Assembly (NCBI GenBank): GCA_035463475.1
Contig: DATHTE010000079.1
Location: forward strand, 99,565-163,564
Length of the DNA stretch: 64,000 bases
Direction: 5' to 3'
DNA from: JACPDI01 sp035463475
GTDB lineage: Bacteria > Acidobacteriota > Vicinamibacteria > Vicinamibacterales > 2-12-FULL-66-21
The notes beneath the pieces were generated by a model that searched no databases, was not told the DNA's origin, and saw only the letters and a list, made by a program, of their open reading frames with translations. Below, in pieces: positions 34,009 through 41,929 of the stretch. The position numbers were made by a program, and so were the translations under genes. How positions within the stretch are numbered: position 1 is the stretch's first letter; every line of letters begins with the position of its first letter.

Positions 34009-34076
34009 GCCTTTGGCATTCGGCATTCGGCCTTTGGCCTTCGGCCTTCGGCATTCGGCCTTCGGCCTTCGGCATT
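34009..34076. repeat. CCTTCGG/CATTCGG tandem array
   Basis: About ten tandem six- to seven-base units (GGCATTC, GGCCTTC, GGCCTTT) between dgt and the yceD promoter, starting four bases after the dgt stop on the minus strand. Because GGCC is self-complementary, neighbouring units can pair. Confidence 0.8.
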
Positions 34077-34080
34077 GCTC

Positions 34081-35115
34081 TTAGGTCACCCACGGTCTCG
34101 GAATAAAGAGCTGCTCGAAGAGGCTGATCGCGAAGCGGTCAGTCATGCCGGCGAGGAAGTCGCGCGCGGCGGCGTCGATCCCCTCGTTTTCCACGGTGTG
34201 TGCGTCGAGGAACGTTTCGGGCTGCTCGCGCACCTTCTCCCAGAGGAGGCCCAGGATTCCGGTGGCCTTCTTGAACTCGGCGGTGGCAGTCTCGTTCTCG
34301 TACACCGCCTCGAACAGGAAGCTGCGAAGCCCGGTCGTCGCTTCAAGCACCTGGTCGCTCATGTGGATTTCGGAAAGACCGCACTCGAGCGTCCGCAGCA
34401 CGACGTCGGTCACCATCGTGCCGATGCGCTCGGATGGCGATCGGCCGAGGACGCGCACGGGCCCATCGGGCAGGTCTTCGTTCCGCAGCAGCCCGGCGCG
34501 CACGGCGTCGTCGATGTCGTGGTTGACGTAGGCGATGATGTCCGCGACGCGGGCGACCTGCCCCTCGACGGTGATCGAGCGGTCCTCGAGCGGCGCGCCC
34601 ACCGGCAGGCCGTGCTTGCCCTTCGAGTGCCGCGCGATGCCGTCGCGGACCTCCCACGTCAGGTTGAGACCGAGTCCATCCCGTTCGAGAACATCGACGA
34701 TGCGGAGGCTCTGCGTGTAGTGCTCGAACCCGCCGGGGACCAGGCTCGCCAGTACGCGCTCGCCCGCGTGACCGAATGGTGTGTGGCCGAGGTCGTGCCC
34801 GAGCGCGATCGCCTCGGTCAGCTCCTCGTGCAGCCGGAGCACCTTCGCGATCGTCCGCGCGATCTGCGACACCTCCAGCGTGTGCGTCAGCCGCGTGCGG
34901 TAATGATCGCCCCGCGGCGCGAGGAACACCTGCGTCTTGTGCTTGAGCCGGCGGAAGGCCTTGCAGTGGATGATCCGATCCCGGTCGCGCTGGAACACGG
35001 GCCGAATCGGATCCTCCGGCTCGGCGCGTACGCGGCCACGACTCTCGGCGCTCTTCGCGGCCTGCGGCGCCAGAAACTCCCGCTCGCGCTGTTCGAGCTG
35101 CTCGCGGATCGTCAT
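34081..35115 (-). CDS. dgt: Deoxyguanosinetriphosphate triphosphohydrolase-like HD protein
   Basis: 344 residues with an HD domain: histidine in RTRLTHTLEVSQ, the HD pair in LGHDLGHTPFGHAGE and the distal aspartate in DIIAYVNHDIDDA. The N-terminal part (RDRDRIIHCKAFRRLKHKTQVF) is the dGTPase signature. It hydrolyses dNTPs to nucleoside and triphosphate. The ATG directly abuts a REP-like sequence that forms its 5' leader. Confidence 0.9.
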   Translation of the reverse strand: MTIREQLEQREREFLAPQAAKSAESRGRVRAEPEDPIRPVFQRDRDRIIHCKAFRRLKHKTQVFLAPRGDHYRTRLTHTLEVSQIARTIAKVLRLHEELTEAIALGHDLGHTPFGHAGERVLASLVPGGFEHYTQSLRIVDVLERDGLGLNLTWEVRDGIARHSKGKHGLPVGAPLEDRSITVEGQVARVADIIAYVNHDIDDAVRAGLLRNEDLPDGPVRVLGRSPSERIGTMVTDVVLRTLECGLSEIHMSDQVLEATTGLRSFLFEAVYENETATAEFKKATGILGLLWEKVREQPETFLDAHTVENEGIDAAARDFLAGMTDRFAISLFEQLFIPRPWVT

Positions 35116-35160
35116 GGGGTCAGGTCTGAAACACCCTGTTTAACTGACACTGTGGACACT
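35116..35160 (-). repeat. REP-like GGGGTCAGGTCTG element, copy 2
   Basis: GGGGTCAGGTCTGAAACACC, then CTGTTTAACTGACACTGTGG. Close to the copies at 40665-40700 and 56526. Located between deoB and dgt, right up against the dgt start codon. Confidence 0.7.
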
Positions 35161-35178
35161 CGTGTCGCTCGAGTCTTC

Positions 35179-36375
35179 TTAATCGCCCGATCCAGACCCG
35201 GCCCCAAGCTCGACCTCAGGCAGGAAGCTCGTCCCGTTCGCAAGCCGGCCGACGCCGAACGCCTCGGCCAGCGTCTGTCCGACATCGGCGAAGGTCTTCC
35301 GCGTGCCGAGATCGACGCCCGGCCGGATTCGCTCGCCTGCCACGAGCAGCGGGACGTGCTCGCGCGAGTGGTCCGTGCTGGGCGTCGTCGGGTCGTTGCC
35401 GTGATCGGCGGTCACAATCAGGACGTCGTCCGGCCTGAGCTTCGGCAGCAGCTCGCCGAGTCGCGCGTCGAATCGCTCGAGGTTCGCCGCGTACCCCGCC
35501 ACGTCATTGCGGTGGCCGAACTGCGTGTCAAAGTCCACGAGGTTCGTGAAGATGAGCCCGCGCTCGACAACATCCATGGCGCGCTCAATCGCGTCCATCC
35601 CCTCATCGTCGCTGCCGGTGTGGATCGCGCGGGTAATCCCGCGGCCCGCGAACAGGTCCTCGATCTTGCCGATCGCGACGACGGGCCAGCCGCCGGCGGA
35701 GAGCCTGTCGAGCAGCGTCTCGCCACGCGCGGGCAGCGCGTAGTCGCGCCGGTTGGCGGTGCGGACGAATCGACCGGGCGATCCGACAAAGGGACGCGCG
35801 ATCACCCGCCCGACGCCCAGCCCCTCCACGGCGAGCTCGTACGCAATCTCGCAGATCCGGTATAACTCCGGAACGGCGATCACCTCCTCGTGCGCCGCGA
35901 TCTGAAACACGCTGTCAGCGGACGTGTAGACGATGGGCGATCCGGTTCGCATGTGCTCCGGGCCCAGCTCGTCGATCACGGCGGTGCCCGAAGCGACGAT
36001 GTTCCCCAGCACGCGCCGGCCGATGCGCGCCTCGAACGTATCGATCAACGCGCGCGGAAAGCCGGCCGGAAACGTCGGAAACGGCTTGTCCAGCACGAGG
36101 CCCGCCATCTCCCAGTGACCGGTCACCGAGTCCTTGCCCGGAGAGGCCTCCGCCATCCTGCCGAACGACGCCAGCGGCTCACCGACCGGCTCGACGTTCC
36201 GCAACGGCGCGATCCTCGGCAGGCCCAGCGCGCGAAGCGTCGGGATCTGGAGGGCGATCGTGCGCGCGACGTTGCCGAGCGTGTGGCTGCCCTCATCGCC
36301 ATAGAGCGCGGCGTCCGGCAGTTCGCCGATGCCGACGCTGTCCATGACGATGAGGATCGCGCGCGTGAAATGCAA
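35179..36375 (-). CDS. deoB: Phosphopentomutase
   Basis: 398 residues, alkaline-phosphatase superfamily; interconverts (deoxy)ribose 1- and 5-phosphates. Metal-site motifs ILIVMDSVGIGELPDA, TGSDDEGMDAI, LVDFDTQFGHRNDV, VTADHGNDPT and TDHSREHVPLL; activation region GKDSVTGHWEMAG. Thirteen bases after miaA. Confidence 0.95.
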   Translation of the reverse strand: MHFTRAILIVMDSVGIGELPDAALYGDEGSHTLGNVARTIALQIPTLRALGLPRIAPLRNVEPVGEPLASFGRMAEASPGKDSVTGHWEMAGLVLDKPFPTFPAGFPRALIDTFEARIGRRVLGNIVASGTAVIDELGPEHMRTGSPIVYTSADSVFQIAAHEEVIAVPELYRICEIAYELAVEGLGVGRVIARPFVGSPGRFVRTANRRDYALPARGETLLDRLSAGGWPVVAIGKIEDLFAGRGITRAIHTGSDDEGMDAIERAMDVVERGLIFTNLVDFDTQFGHRNDVAGYAANLERFDARLGELLPKLRPDDVLIVTADHGNDPTTPSTDHSREHVPLLVAGERIRPGVDLGTRKTFADVGQTLAEAFGVGRLANGTSFLPEVELGAGSGSGD

Positions 36376-36388
36376 AGGGATTGGGTGT

Positions 36389-37315
36389 CTACGCGAGCAG
36401 CAATGGCTCGACGAACGCCGCCGTGGCAGGATCCTCGCCCGCGCCCTGAATCCACCGTAGATTAGGCTCTTTCCTGAACCAGATCAACTGGCGGCGCGCG
36501 TAGCGGCGGTTCTCCCGGACGATGAGTTCCCGCGTTTCGCGCTCGTCGCGCACGCCGCGCAGGTGCTCGAGCACCTGCCGGTAGACCAGGCCCGAAAACG
36601 GATTGGCGTCCTCCGGCACCCCGCGCGTGAGGAGCGCCTTCACCTCGTCGATGATGCCGCGCGCGAACTGCGCGTCGACTCGCCGCGCCACGCGCTCGGC
36701 AATGCGTTCGGACGGCAGCCGCAGGGCGACGGTGGTTACAGCGTAGTCGGCGAGCGGCGCGCGCGTGCCGGCGAAATGCCGGGTCAGGGGAACTCCCGTC
36801 AGGCAGTACACCTCCAGCGCGCGGACAATCCGCTTGAGGTCCCGGGGCTGGATGCGGCGGCCCGACTCCGGATCGACGCGCAACAGCCAGCGATGCAGCC
36901 GTTCCGGACCGTGCCTCGCGGCGACGCGGGCGAGGCGGGCGCGAATCCCGCTGTCGCGTCCCGGACCGGGAAAGAGCCCGCGCGTCAGCGCGCGGTAGTA
37001 GAAGCCGGTGCCGCCCACGAGGATCGGCAGCCGGCCGCGGGCGGTGATGTCGCGGATGACGGCCTCCGCTTCGCGCGCGTAGCGGGCGGCGGAGTACTCC
37101 TCGATCGGATCCACGATGTCCACCATGTGGTGTGGGATCCCGCGTTGTTCTTCCACCGGCACCTTGTCGGTGCCGATGTCGAACCCGCGATACACGGCGG
37201 TCGAATCGCACGCCACCACTTCACCGTCGAAACGCTCTGCCATCGCGATGCCGAGAGCGCTCTTGCCCGTGGCGGTGGGGCCGAGGATCGCGAGGAGCCG
37301 CGCGGCGGCGGGCAT
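36389..37315 (-). CDS. miaA: tRNA dimethylallyltransferase
   Basis: 308 residues; adds dimethylallyl to A37 of tRNAs. P-loop GPTATGKS, DSTAVYRGFDIGTDK, PHHMVDIVDP, VGGTGFYYRALTRGLFPGP and RQLIWFRKE are all standard. ATG two bases after the stop of a tiny membrane-peptide gene. Confidence 0.95.
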   Translation of the reverse strand: MPAAARLLAILGPTATGKSALGIAMAERFDGEVVACDSTAVYRGFDIGTDKVPVEEQRGIPHHMVDIVDPIEEYSAARYAREAEAVIRDITARGRLPILVGGTGFYYRALTRGLFPGPGRDSGIRARLARVAARHGPERLHRWLLRVDPESGRRIQPRDLKRIVRALEVYCLTGVPLTRHFAGTRAPLADYAVTTVALRLPSERIAERVARRVDAQFARGIIDEVKALLTRGVPEDANPFSGLVYRQVLEHLRGVRDERETRELIVRENRRYARRQLIWFRKEPNLRWIQGAGEDPATAAFVEPLLLA

Positions 37316-37317
37316 CG

Positions 37318-37416
37318 TCAGCGCGGCGCGGCGGCGCTGCGCGCCAGCGCGACGAGCGCGAGGAGGACGAGCAGGATCAGCAGCCCAAGCTGCTGCGCGC
37401 GGGTGAAACGGAGCAT
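37318..37416 (-). CDS. Predicted 32-residue single-pass membrane peptide
   Basis: An ATG-started frame of 33 codons fits exactly between the stop of the tonB-like gene (one base away) and the start of miaA (two bases away). It has a basic start (MLRFTRAQQ), one strongly hydrophobic helix of about 20 residues (LGLLILLVLLALVALA) and a basic end. Spacing and amphipathic layout suggest a real coupled gene. No function is recognised. Confidence 0.55.
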   Translation of the reverse strand: MLRFTRAQQLGLLILLVLLALVALARSAAAPR

Positions 37417-37417
37417 C

Positions 37418-38374
37418 TCAATCCTGCGGCGGCTGCTCGTTGTAGAAAAAGGTCACCGTGAAGAATGCCCGGTCGTCCGGATACTCATCCGGCAGCGGCT
37501 GCGTGGGATTCGACCAGGCGAGCGCGTTGTACGCCGCGTTGTTGAAGGCGTCCACGTCGGATGGCCCCCTCAGCGTCAGCTCGCTGATGCGGCCGTCCCG
37601 GTGAACATAAAAGGTCAGCACCACGTGGCCGTGCATGGTCATGGCCGCGTACGGGATAAACCAGTTTCGCTTCACCTGCGCGACGAAGCGGCGAATCCAC
37701 GGCCCGAATTCGACCCCCTTGGTGTCGAACTGGATCGTCGGGTAGTTCTGGTCCGGCGCGCCGCCGAGATTCTGGAACTTCTCGCCGGTCGCGTATCGCT
37801 GGATGTTCCGCAGCGCGTCGCCGATCACGCCGGCCGTGGAGCGGCCGGCGCCGCGCGACGATTCACGCGGAATGGTCAGCGACCCTGACGGCGCGGGGGC
37901 GAGGGGCGGCGCCGTGGCCCCGCCGCCCGCCGCTGCGGCGTCCTCGGGTGGCTGCGGCATGCGCCGCGCCAGGTTCCCTTCGATGTCCACCCGCTCCGAG
38001 GTGTTCCCACGCGAGAACGGCATCGTGTTCGTGGGGTTCTCGGCGCTCTCAGGACCACCCCCCAGCCGATCGCGGTCCGACAGTTCCGGCCTGGGCGCGG
38101 GCGTTCGCGGCGGCGGCATTTCGACCCGCGGCTGAACGAAGACGAACCGCGGCCGTTCCCGCCGCTGCTGCTCGAGAAGCGCGGCGCGGCGCTGCTCGGC
38201 CTCCGCCTCCTGTCGCGCGACAATCGCCTGCACGAACGGCAACTTCGGAGCGAGCACGATCAGCAGGGTAATGACGAGGTGCGCGATGATCGACAGCAGG
38301 ATCCCCTCGCGCCGCGAAATCGGCGACGTGAGGGTCGGCGTCTCGGGATGCGCATCCTCGAAGTCGAAGTACAT
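37418..38374 (-). CDS. TonB/TolA-type energy transducer
   Basis: 318 residues. Short cytoplasmic start, one membrane helix (about 25-45, ILLSIIAHLVITLLIVLAP), a charged/proline-rich periplasmic middle (PPPRTPAPRPEL) and a C-terminal TonB-like domain with VKRNWFIPYAAMTMHGHVVL and FYVHRDGRISELTL. No ExbB/ExbD nearby. It could serve TonB receptors or act as a TolA-like factor. Confidence 0.8.
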   Translation of the reverse strand: MYFDFEDAHPETPTLTSPISRREGILLSIIAHLVITLLIVLAPKLPFVQAIVARQEAEAEQRRAALLEQQRRERPRFVFVQPRVEMPPPRTPAPRPELSDRDRLGGGPESAENPTNTMPFSRGNTSERVDIEGNLARRMPQPPEDAAAAGGGATAPPLAPAPSGSLTIPRESSRGAGRSTAGVIGDALRNIQRYATGEKFQNLGGAPDQNYPTIQFDTKGVEFGPWIRRFVAQVKRNWFIPYAAMTMHGHVVLTFYVHRDGRISELTLRGPSDVDAFNNAAYNALAWSNPTQPLPDEYPDDRAFFTVTFFYNEQPPQD

Positions 38375-38386
38375 CAGTTACTTACG

Positions 38387-38395
38387 ATTATACCA
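38387..38395 (-). promoter_or_regulatory. Extended -10 promoter for the tonB-miaA-deoB run
   Basis: On the minus strand TGGTATAAT, an extended -10 (TGnTATAAT), lies 12 bases before the tonB-like ATG. The message leader would be very short. No -35 match. Confidence 0.5.
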
Positions 38396-38426
38396 GCCAG
38401 TCCGATCGCGCCGGCCGCCCGCAGGC

Positions 38427-39182
38427 TCAGGATCGGCCGGTTTTTCTGGCCACGAACAGATAGACGATGCCGAACGTGAGGCGGTCGACGGCGACCTCCG
38501 AGAATCCCGCGTCGCGGAGGAGGGCTAGAAACGCGTCCGGGGACGGAAATGCCGCAACCGACGCGGGCAGGTACGAGTACGCATCGTTGTGGCGTGAAAT
38601 CGCGCGCCCGATGAGCGGCAGCACGTGACGAAAGTAGAACAAGTACGCGGCGCGAAGCCCCGGGACGGCTGGTGTGCCGAACTCGAGGATCGCCAGCCGT
38701 CCGCCCGGCTTCAGCGCGCGTCGGATCTCCCGCGCGGCGATCTCGGGATTCTGCACGTTGCGGATGCCGAACCCGATCGCCGCCGCGTCCACCGAGGCGT
38801 CCGGCAACGGCAGGCTCGTCGCGTCGCCGCGGACGAGCCCGATGCGCTGCTCACCCCGTCGCGCGAGCTTCGCTCCGGCGACGCGCAGCATGCCCGCCGC
38901 GAAGTCGACCGCCAGCACGCGGTGGCCGCCTCCGCGCTGGTGGCTGCCGCGGTCACCGTCCGCAACCACCGCCAGCGCCAGGTCTCCCGTGCCGGCGCAG
39001 AGATCGAGGACGCGGCTGCCCGGACTGAGCGCCAGCGATCGCACGGCGCGCTTGCGCCAGCGCCGATCGAGCCCGAGGCTCAGCAGGTGATTGAGCAGGT
39101 CGTACCGCCGGGCGATCGCGTCGAACATCCGCGCGATTCGTTCCGGCGACTTGTCGGGACCGGTGGGCGCCGGGGCCGTCAT
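38427..39182 (-). CDS. ubiE: Demethylmenaquinone methyltransferase
   Basis: SAM methyltransferase of 251 residues, last step of menaquinone synthesis (MenG/UbiE). Motifs FDAIARRYDLLNHLLSLG, VLDLCAGTGDLA, GFGIRNVQNPEIAAREIRR and YSYLPASVAAFPSPDAF. A glycine/arginine-rich insertion of about ten residues follows the SAM loop. Its ATG overlaps the ubiX stop (ATGA), closing the menaquinone operon. Confidence 0.93.
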   Translation of the reverse strand: MTAPAPTGPDKSPERIARMFDAIARRYDLLNHLLSLGLDRRWRKRAVRSLALSPGSRVLDLCAGTGDLALAVVADGDRGSHQRGGGHRVLAVDFAAGMLRVAGAKLARRGEQRIGLVRGDATSLPLPDASVDAAAIGFGIRNVQNPEIAAREIRRALKPGGRLAILEFGTPAVPGLRAAYLFYFRHVLPLIGRAISRHNDAYSYLPASVAAFPSPDAFLALLRDAGFSEVAVDRLTFGIVYLFVARKTGRS

Positions 39183-39796
39183 CCTTTCCACGCGGGATAC
39201 AGCTCGTGCGTGAAACCGAGCGCCGAGAGGATCTTCCCGGCCATGAAGTCGGCGAGATCGTCCAGCGTTCTGGGCATCTGGTAGAACGCCGGCATGGCCG
39301 GCATGATCACGGCCCCCGCTTCCGCGCACAGTGTCATGTTGCGAAGCTGCGGGATGCTCATCGGCGTCTCGCGCGGCACGATGACGAGCGTGCGGCGTTC
39401 CTTCAGCATGACGTCGGCCGCGCGTTCCACGAGGTTGCGTGACAGGCCGTGGGCCACGCCGGCAAGCGTCTTCATCGAGCACGGGACGATGACCATGCCC
39501 TCGCACCAATGGCTGCCGCTGGCGACCGCGGCGCCGAGGTCCTTGTTGCTGTGCAGCTCGTACGTTCCCTGCGCGACGCTGGCGCCGTAGCGCCCTTCCA
39601 GATAGGAGCCGATGCGCTCGACCGCGGCTTCATCTCCGAGTTCCTCGCGCAGCAGGCGGCGGCCGTAATCGGACACGACGAGCTCGATGTGGCAGCCGCG
39701 CGCCAGCAGCGCGGCCATCGTCCGGGCGGCGTAGATCGCGCCGCTCGCGCCGGTGATCGCGAAGGCGAGCGTGCGCCGCTGCGGGTGCTGAGGCAT
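39179..39796 (-). CDS. ubiX: Flavin prenyltransferase
   Basis: About 205 residues; makes prenylated FMN, the cofactor of UbiD. Motifs AITGASGAIYAARTM, VPCSMKTLAGVAHGLSRNLVERAADV and IVPRETPMSIPQLRNM. ATG at 39796 is preferred; an ATG at 39820 inside the end of ubiA is possible. Found with ubiD in the same operon, as expected. Confidence 0.92.
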   Translation of the reverse strand: MPQHPQRRTLAFAITGASGAIYAARTMAALLARGCHIELVVSDYGRRLLREELGDEAAVERIGSYLEGRYGASVAQGTYELHSNKDLGAAVASGSHWCEGMVIVPCSMKTLAGVAHGLSRNLVERAADVMLKERRTLVIVPRETPMSIPQLRNMTLCAEAGAVIMPAMPAFYQMPRTLDDLADFMAGKILSALGFTHELYPAWKG

Positions 39797-39809
39797 GCTG
39801 CGATCCCGG

Positions 39810-40658
39810 TCAGCCGACATAGACCGCCGCCGCGGTGGCAAGGAAGTACATGATGCCAACGTAGCCGTTCATGTCGAACGCCCTTTTGACCTGCGACAGG
39901 TCGTGCTCGCTGACGAGCGACTGCTCGTACGCCAGCAGCGCGGCGACCGCCACCACCCCGCCGATGTAGATCGGGCCGAGCGGCACGACCAGCGCGAGCG
40001 CGGCCAGCGCGACAACCGCGATCGCGTGCATGGCGCGTGAGATCCGCAGCGCCCCGCGCACGCCGTACTTGACCGGGATCGATCGCAGCCCGTGCGCAAG
40101 GTCGTAACGCAGGTCCTGGCAGGCATACAGCACGTCGAAGCCGCCTACCCAGGCGCCGATCGCGAGCCCGAGGAGCCAGGGCTCCCAGCCGCCGCGCCCG
40201 CCGGCGGCGAGCCACCCGCCCACAGGCGCGACGGCCATCGCGAGGCCAAGGAAGAACTGCGTGTACGCCGTGTACCGCTTCGCGAGCGAGTACCAGAAAA
40301 CAATAGCAAGCGCGACCGGGGACAGCGCGAAACACAGCGGGCCGAGACGAAACGCGGCGTAGACGAAGACGGCGGACGCGACCGCGACGAACGCCGCCGC
40401 CTCGCGCCGGCTCATCGCACCGCGCGGAAGCTCGCGCGACCGGGTGCGCGGGTTCATCGCGTCGAAGCGCGCGTCCGCGAGCCGGTTGAATCCCATGGCC
40501 GCGCTGCGTGCCGCGACCATCGCCACGATGATCCAGAGGACGCGTTCCGAGGTCAGCGGCACGTGGCGCGAGGCGAGCAGCGCTCCGGTTAGCGCGAACG
40601 GCAGCGCGAACACCGAATGGCTGAACCGGACGAATGAGGCGTAGGTGCGCAGCCGCAT
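39810..40658 (-). CDS. ubiA: UbiA-family prenyltransferase (MqnP-like)
   Basis: Integral membrane prenyltransferase of 282 residues with about eight to nine helices. The two aspartate motifs are NRLADARFDAMNPRT and CQDLRYDLAHGLRS. In this operon it should attach the polyprenyl tail to the futalosine-route naphthoate rather than to 4-hydroxybenzoate. The 5' leader is a REP-like sequence. A TTG two codons upstream is an alternative start. Confidence 0.9.
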   Translation of the reverse strand: MRLRTYASFVRFSHSVFALPFALTGALLASRHVPLTSERVLWIIVAMVAARSAAMGFNRLADARFDAMNPRTRSRELPRGAMSRREAAAFVAVASAVFVYAAFRLGPLCFALSPVALAIVFWYSLAKRYTAYTQFFLGLAMAVAPVGGWLAAGGRGGWEPWLLGLAIGAWVGGFDVLYACQDLRYDLAHGLRSIPVKYGVRGALRISRAMHAIAVVALAALALVVPLGPIYIGGVVAVAALLAYEQSLVSEHDLSQVKRAFDMNGYVGIMYFLATAAAVYVG

Positions 40659-40664
40659 GTCCAA

Positions 40665-40700
40665 AGAGTCCGTTAACCTGGTGATCTTAGACCTGACCCC
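40665..40700 (-). repeat. REP-like GGGGTCAGGTCT element, copy 3
   Basis: On the minus strand GGGGTCAGGTCTAAGATCAC followed by CAGGTTAACGGACTCT. It fills the gap between the amidohydrolase and ubiA and also encodes the last residues and stop of the amidohydrolase. Confidence 0.75.
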
Positions 40701-41916
40701 AATTCAGCCACCGCACTCGCTCGGGCGACACGCCAGAGCACAGGTATTCTTCCACATCCGTCGTTCCGTCCGGTACGTCTACGGCGATCAGATCTGCGCG
40801 CCGTCCCGGCTGGATCGTGCCGTGCTCGCCGGCAAAGCCGAGCGCCTCGGCGCCGGCGCGCGTCGCGCTGTCCAGGATCCGGGACGCGCCGACTTCCGGC
40901 GTGAGCCGGCGTACCCGCGCCAGCTCCGCGAACAGGTTCAGGTCGGGGCAGCTTGCGAGGCTGTCGGTGCCGATCGCGACGCGCGCCCCGGACGCGTAAA
41001 ACCGCGCGACGGGAGGCGTGCCCGCGCCGACCCACTCGTTGCTCCGCGGGCAGGTCACGATCGTGGCGCCGATCTCCGCCACGCGTCGTAGTTCCGCATC
41101 CGTCAACCGCACGGCGTGGACGACGAGCGTCCGCCCGGTAATCGCGCCAAAGGACTCCAGATACGCGACCGGGCCCGTGCCCGGCGCTCGCCAGTCGTCC
41201 GGCCACACGCCGAGCTGCTCGAGCAGATCCCGCCAGGGGCCACTGCCCTCCCGGAGGAACTCGACTTCGTCGGCAGACTCCCCGACGTGAACGCTCGTGA
41301 TCCACCGCTCGTCATGGGCCGCCGCCGCGATCTCTCGAAAGAGCGCCGGCGAGACGGAGTACGGCGCGTGCGGAACGACGCTGGCGCGAAGCTGCGGACG
41401 TCGCCCGTCCGCGCGGACCGCCATCCGGGCGTTCACGTCCCGGACCATCGCGGCGGCGTCCGCGACGCGCTCGCGCGGCTGTGGATGATTGAACCCGAGG
41501 ATCTCGTAAAACACGCAGCCGCCGATGGGCCCGGCGGCGAGCGCGGGCACGCTGCCGAGCGTGTTCGTGATGTCGCCAACGAGCGACGTCCCGGCACGTC
41601 GCATTTCCGCCGCGGCGGACGCCATGGCCAGCGGGTCGTCTCGGTGGACCTCGCGACGGAGCATCATCACCGCACGGATCCAGTCCGCCATGCGCCGCGC
41701 CGGCGCGATCCGCCCGCGCATCCAGGAGAGCTCCAGGTGCGTGTGCGCGTTGACGAGGCCGGGCAGAACGGCGACAGAGCCCAGCTCGATCGGCTGGTGA
41801 CCGGAAGGCGTGCTCGCCGCTCCCACCGCCGCGACGCGGCCCGACTCGACGAGGACCCACGCATCGCGAATCGGAGGTGAGCTGATGGGCAACACCCAGC
41901 GGGCGCGGTAGAGCAT
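40687..41916 (-). CDS. Amidohydrolase, candidate aminofutalosine deaminase (MqnF-like)
   Basis: 409 residues. Metal ligands: HxH in VNAHTHLELSWMRG, histidine in SVHVGESADE, histidine in VVHAVRL and aspartate in IGTDSLASCPDLNLF. Its place between mqnC and ubiA, in a menaquinone operon that otherwise lacks a deaminase, suggests it converts aminofutalosine to futalosine or dehypoxanthine precursors. The assignment is by context; the family also holds other deaminases. The last residues W-G-Q-V and the TAA come from a REP-like sequence. Confidence 0.7.
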   Translation of the reverse strand: MLYRARWVLPISSPPIRDAWVLVESGRVAAVGAASTPSGHQPIELGSVAVLPGLVNAHTHLELSWMRGRIAPARRMADWIRAVMMLRREVHRDDPLAMASAAAEMRRAGTSLVGDITNTLGSVPALAAGPIGGCVFYEILGFNHPQPRERVADAAAMVRDVNARMAVRADGRRPQLRASVVPHAPYSVSPALFREIAAAAHDERWITSVHVGESADEVEFLREGSGPWRDLLEQLGVWPDDWRAPGTGPVAYLESFGAITGRTLVVHAVRLTDAELRRVAEIGATIVTCPRSNEWVGAGTPPVARFYASGARVAIGTDSLASCPDLNLFAELARVRRLTPEVGASRILDSATRAGAEALGFAGEHGTIQPGRRADLIAVDVPDGTTDVEEYLCSGVSPERVRWLNWGQV

Positions 41917-41929
41917 CAAAGAGGCAGCC

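Noticed and set aside
37418..38374. Reading the TonB-like gene as TolA
   Set aside because: The C-terminal sequence looks closer to TonB and no tolQRB or pal gene is adjacent; left as TonB/TolA-type without a symbol.
39810..40658. Ubiquinone synthesis (4-hydroxybenzoate polyprenyltransferase) as the role of ubiA/ubiX/ubiD
   Set aside because: These genes overlap with mqnA and mqnC and no ubiC, ubiG, ubiH or coq7 is present, so a menaquinone role is better supported.
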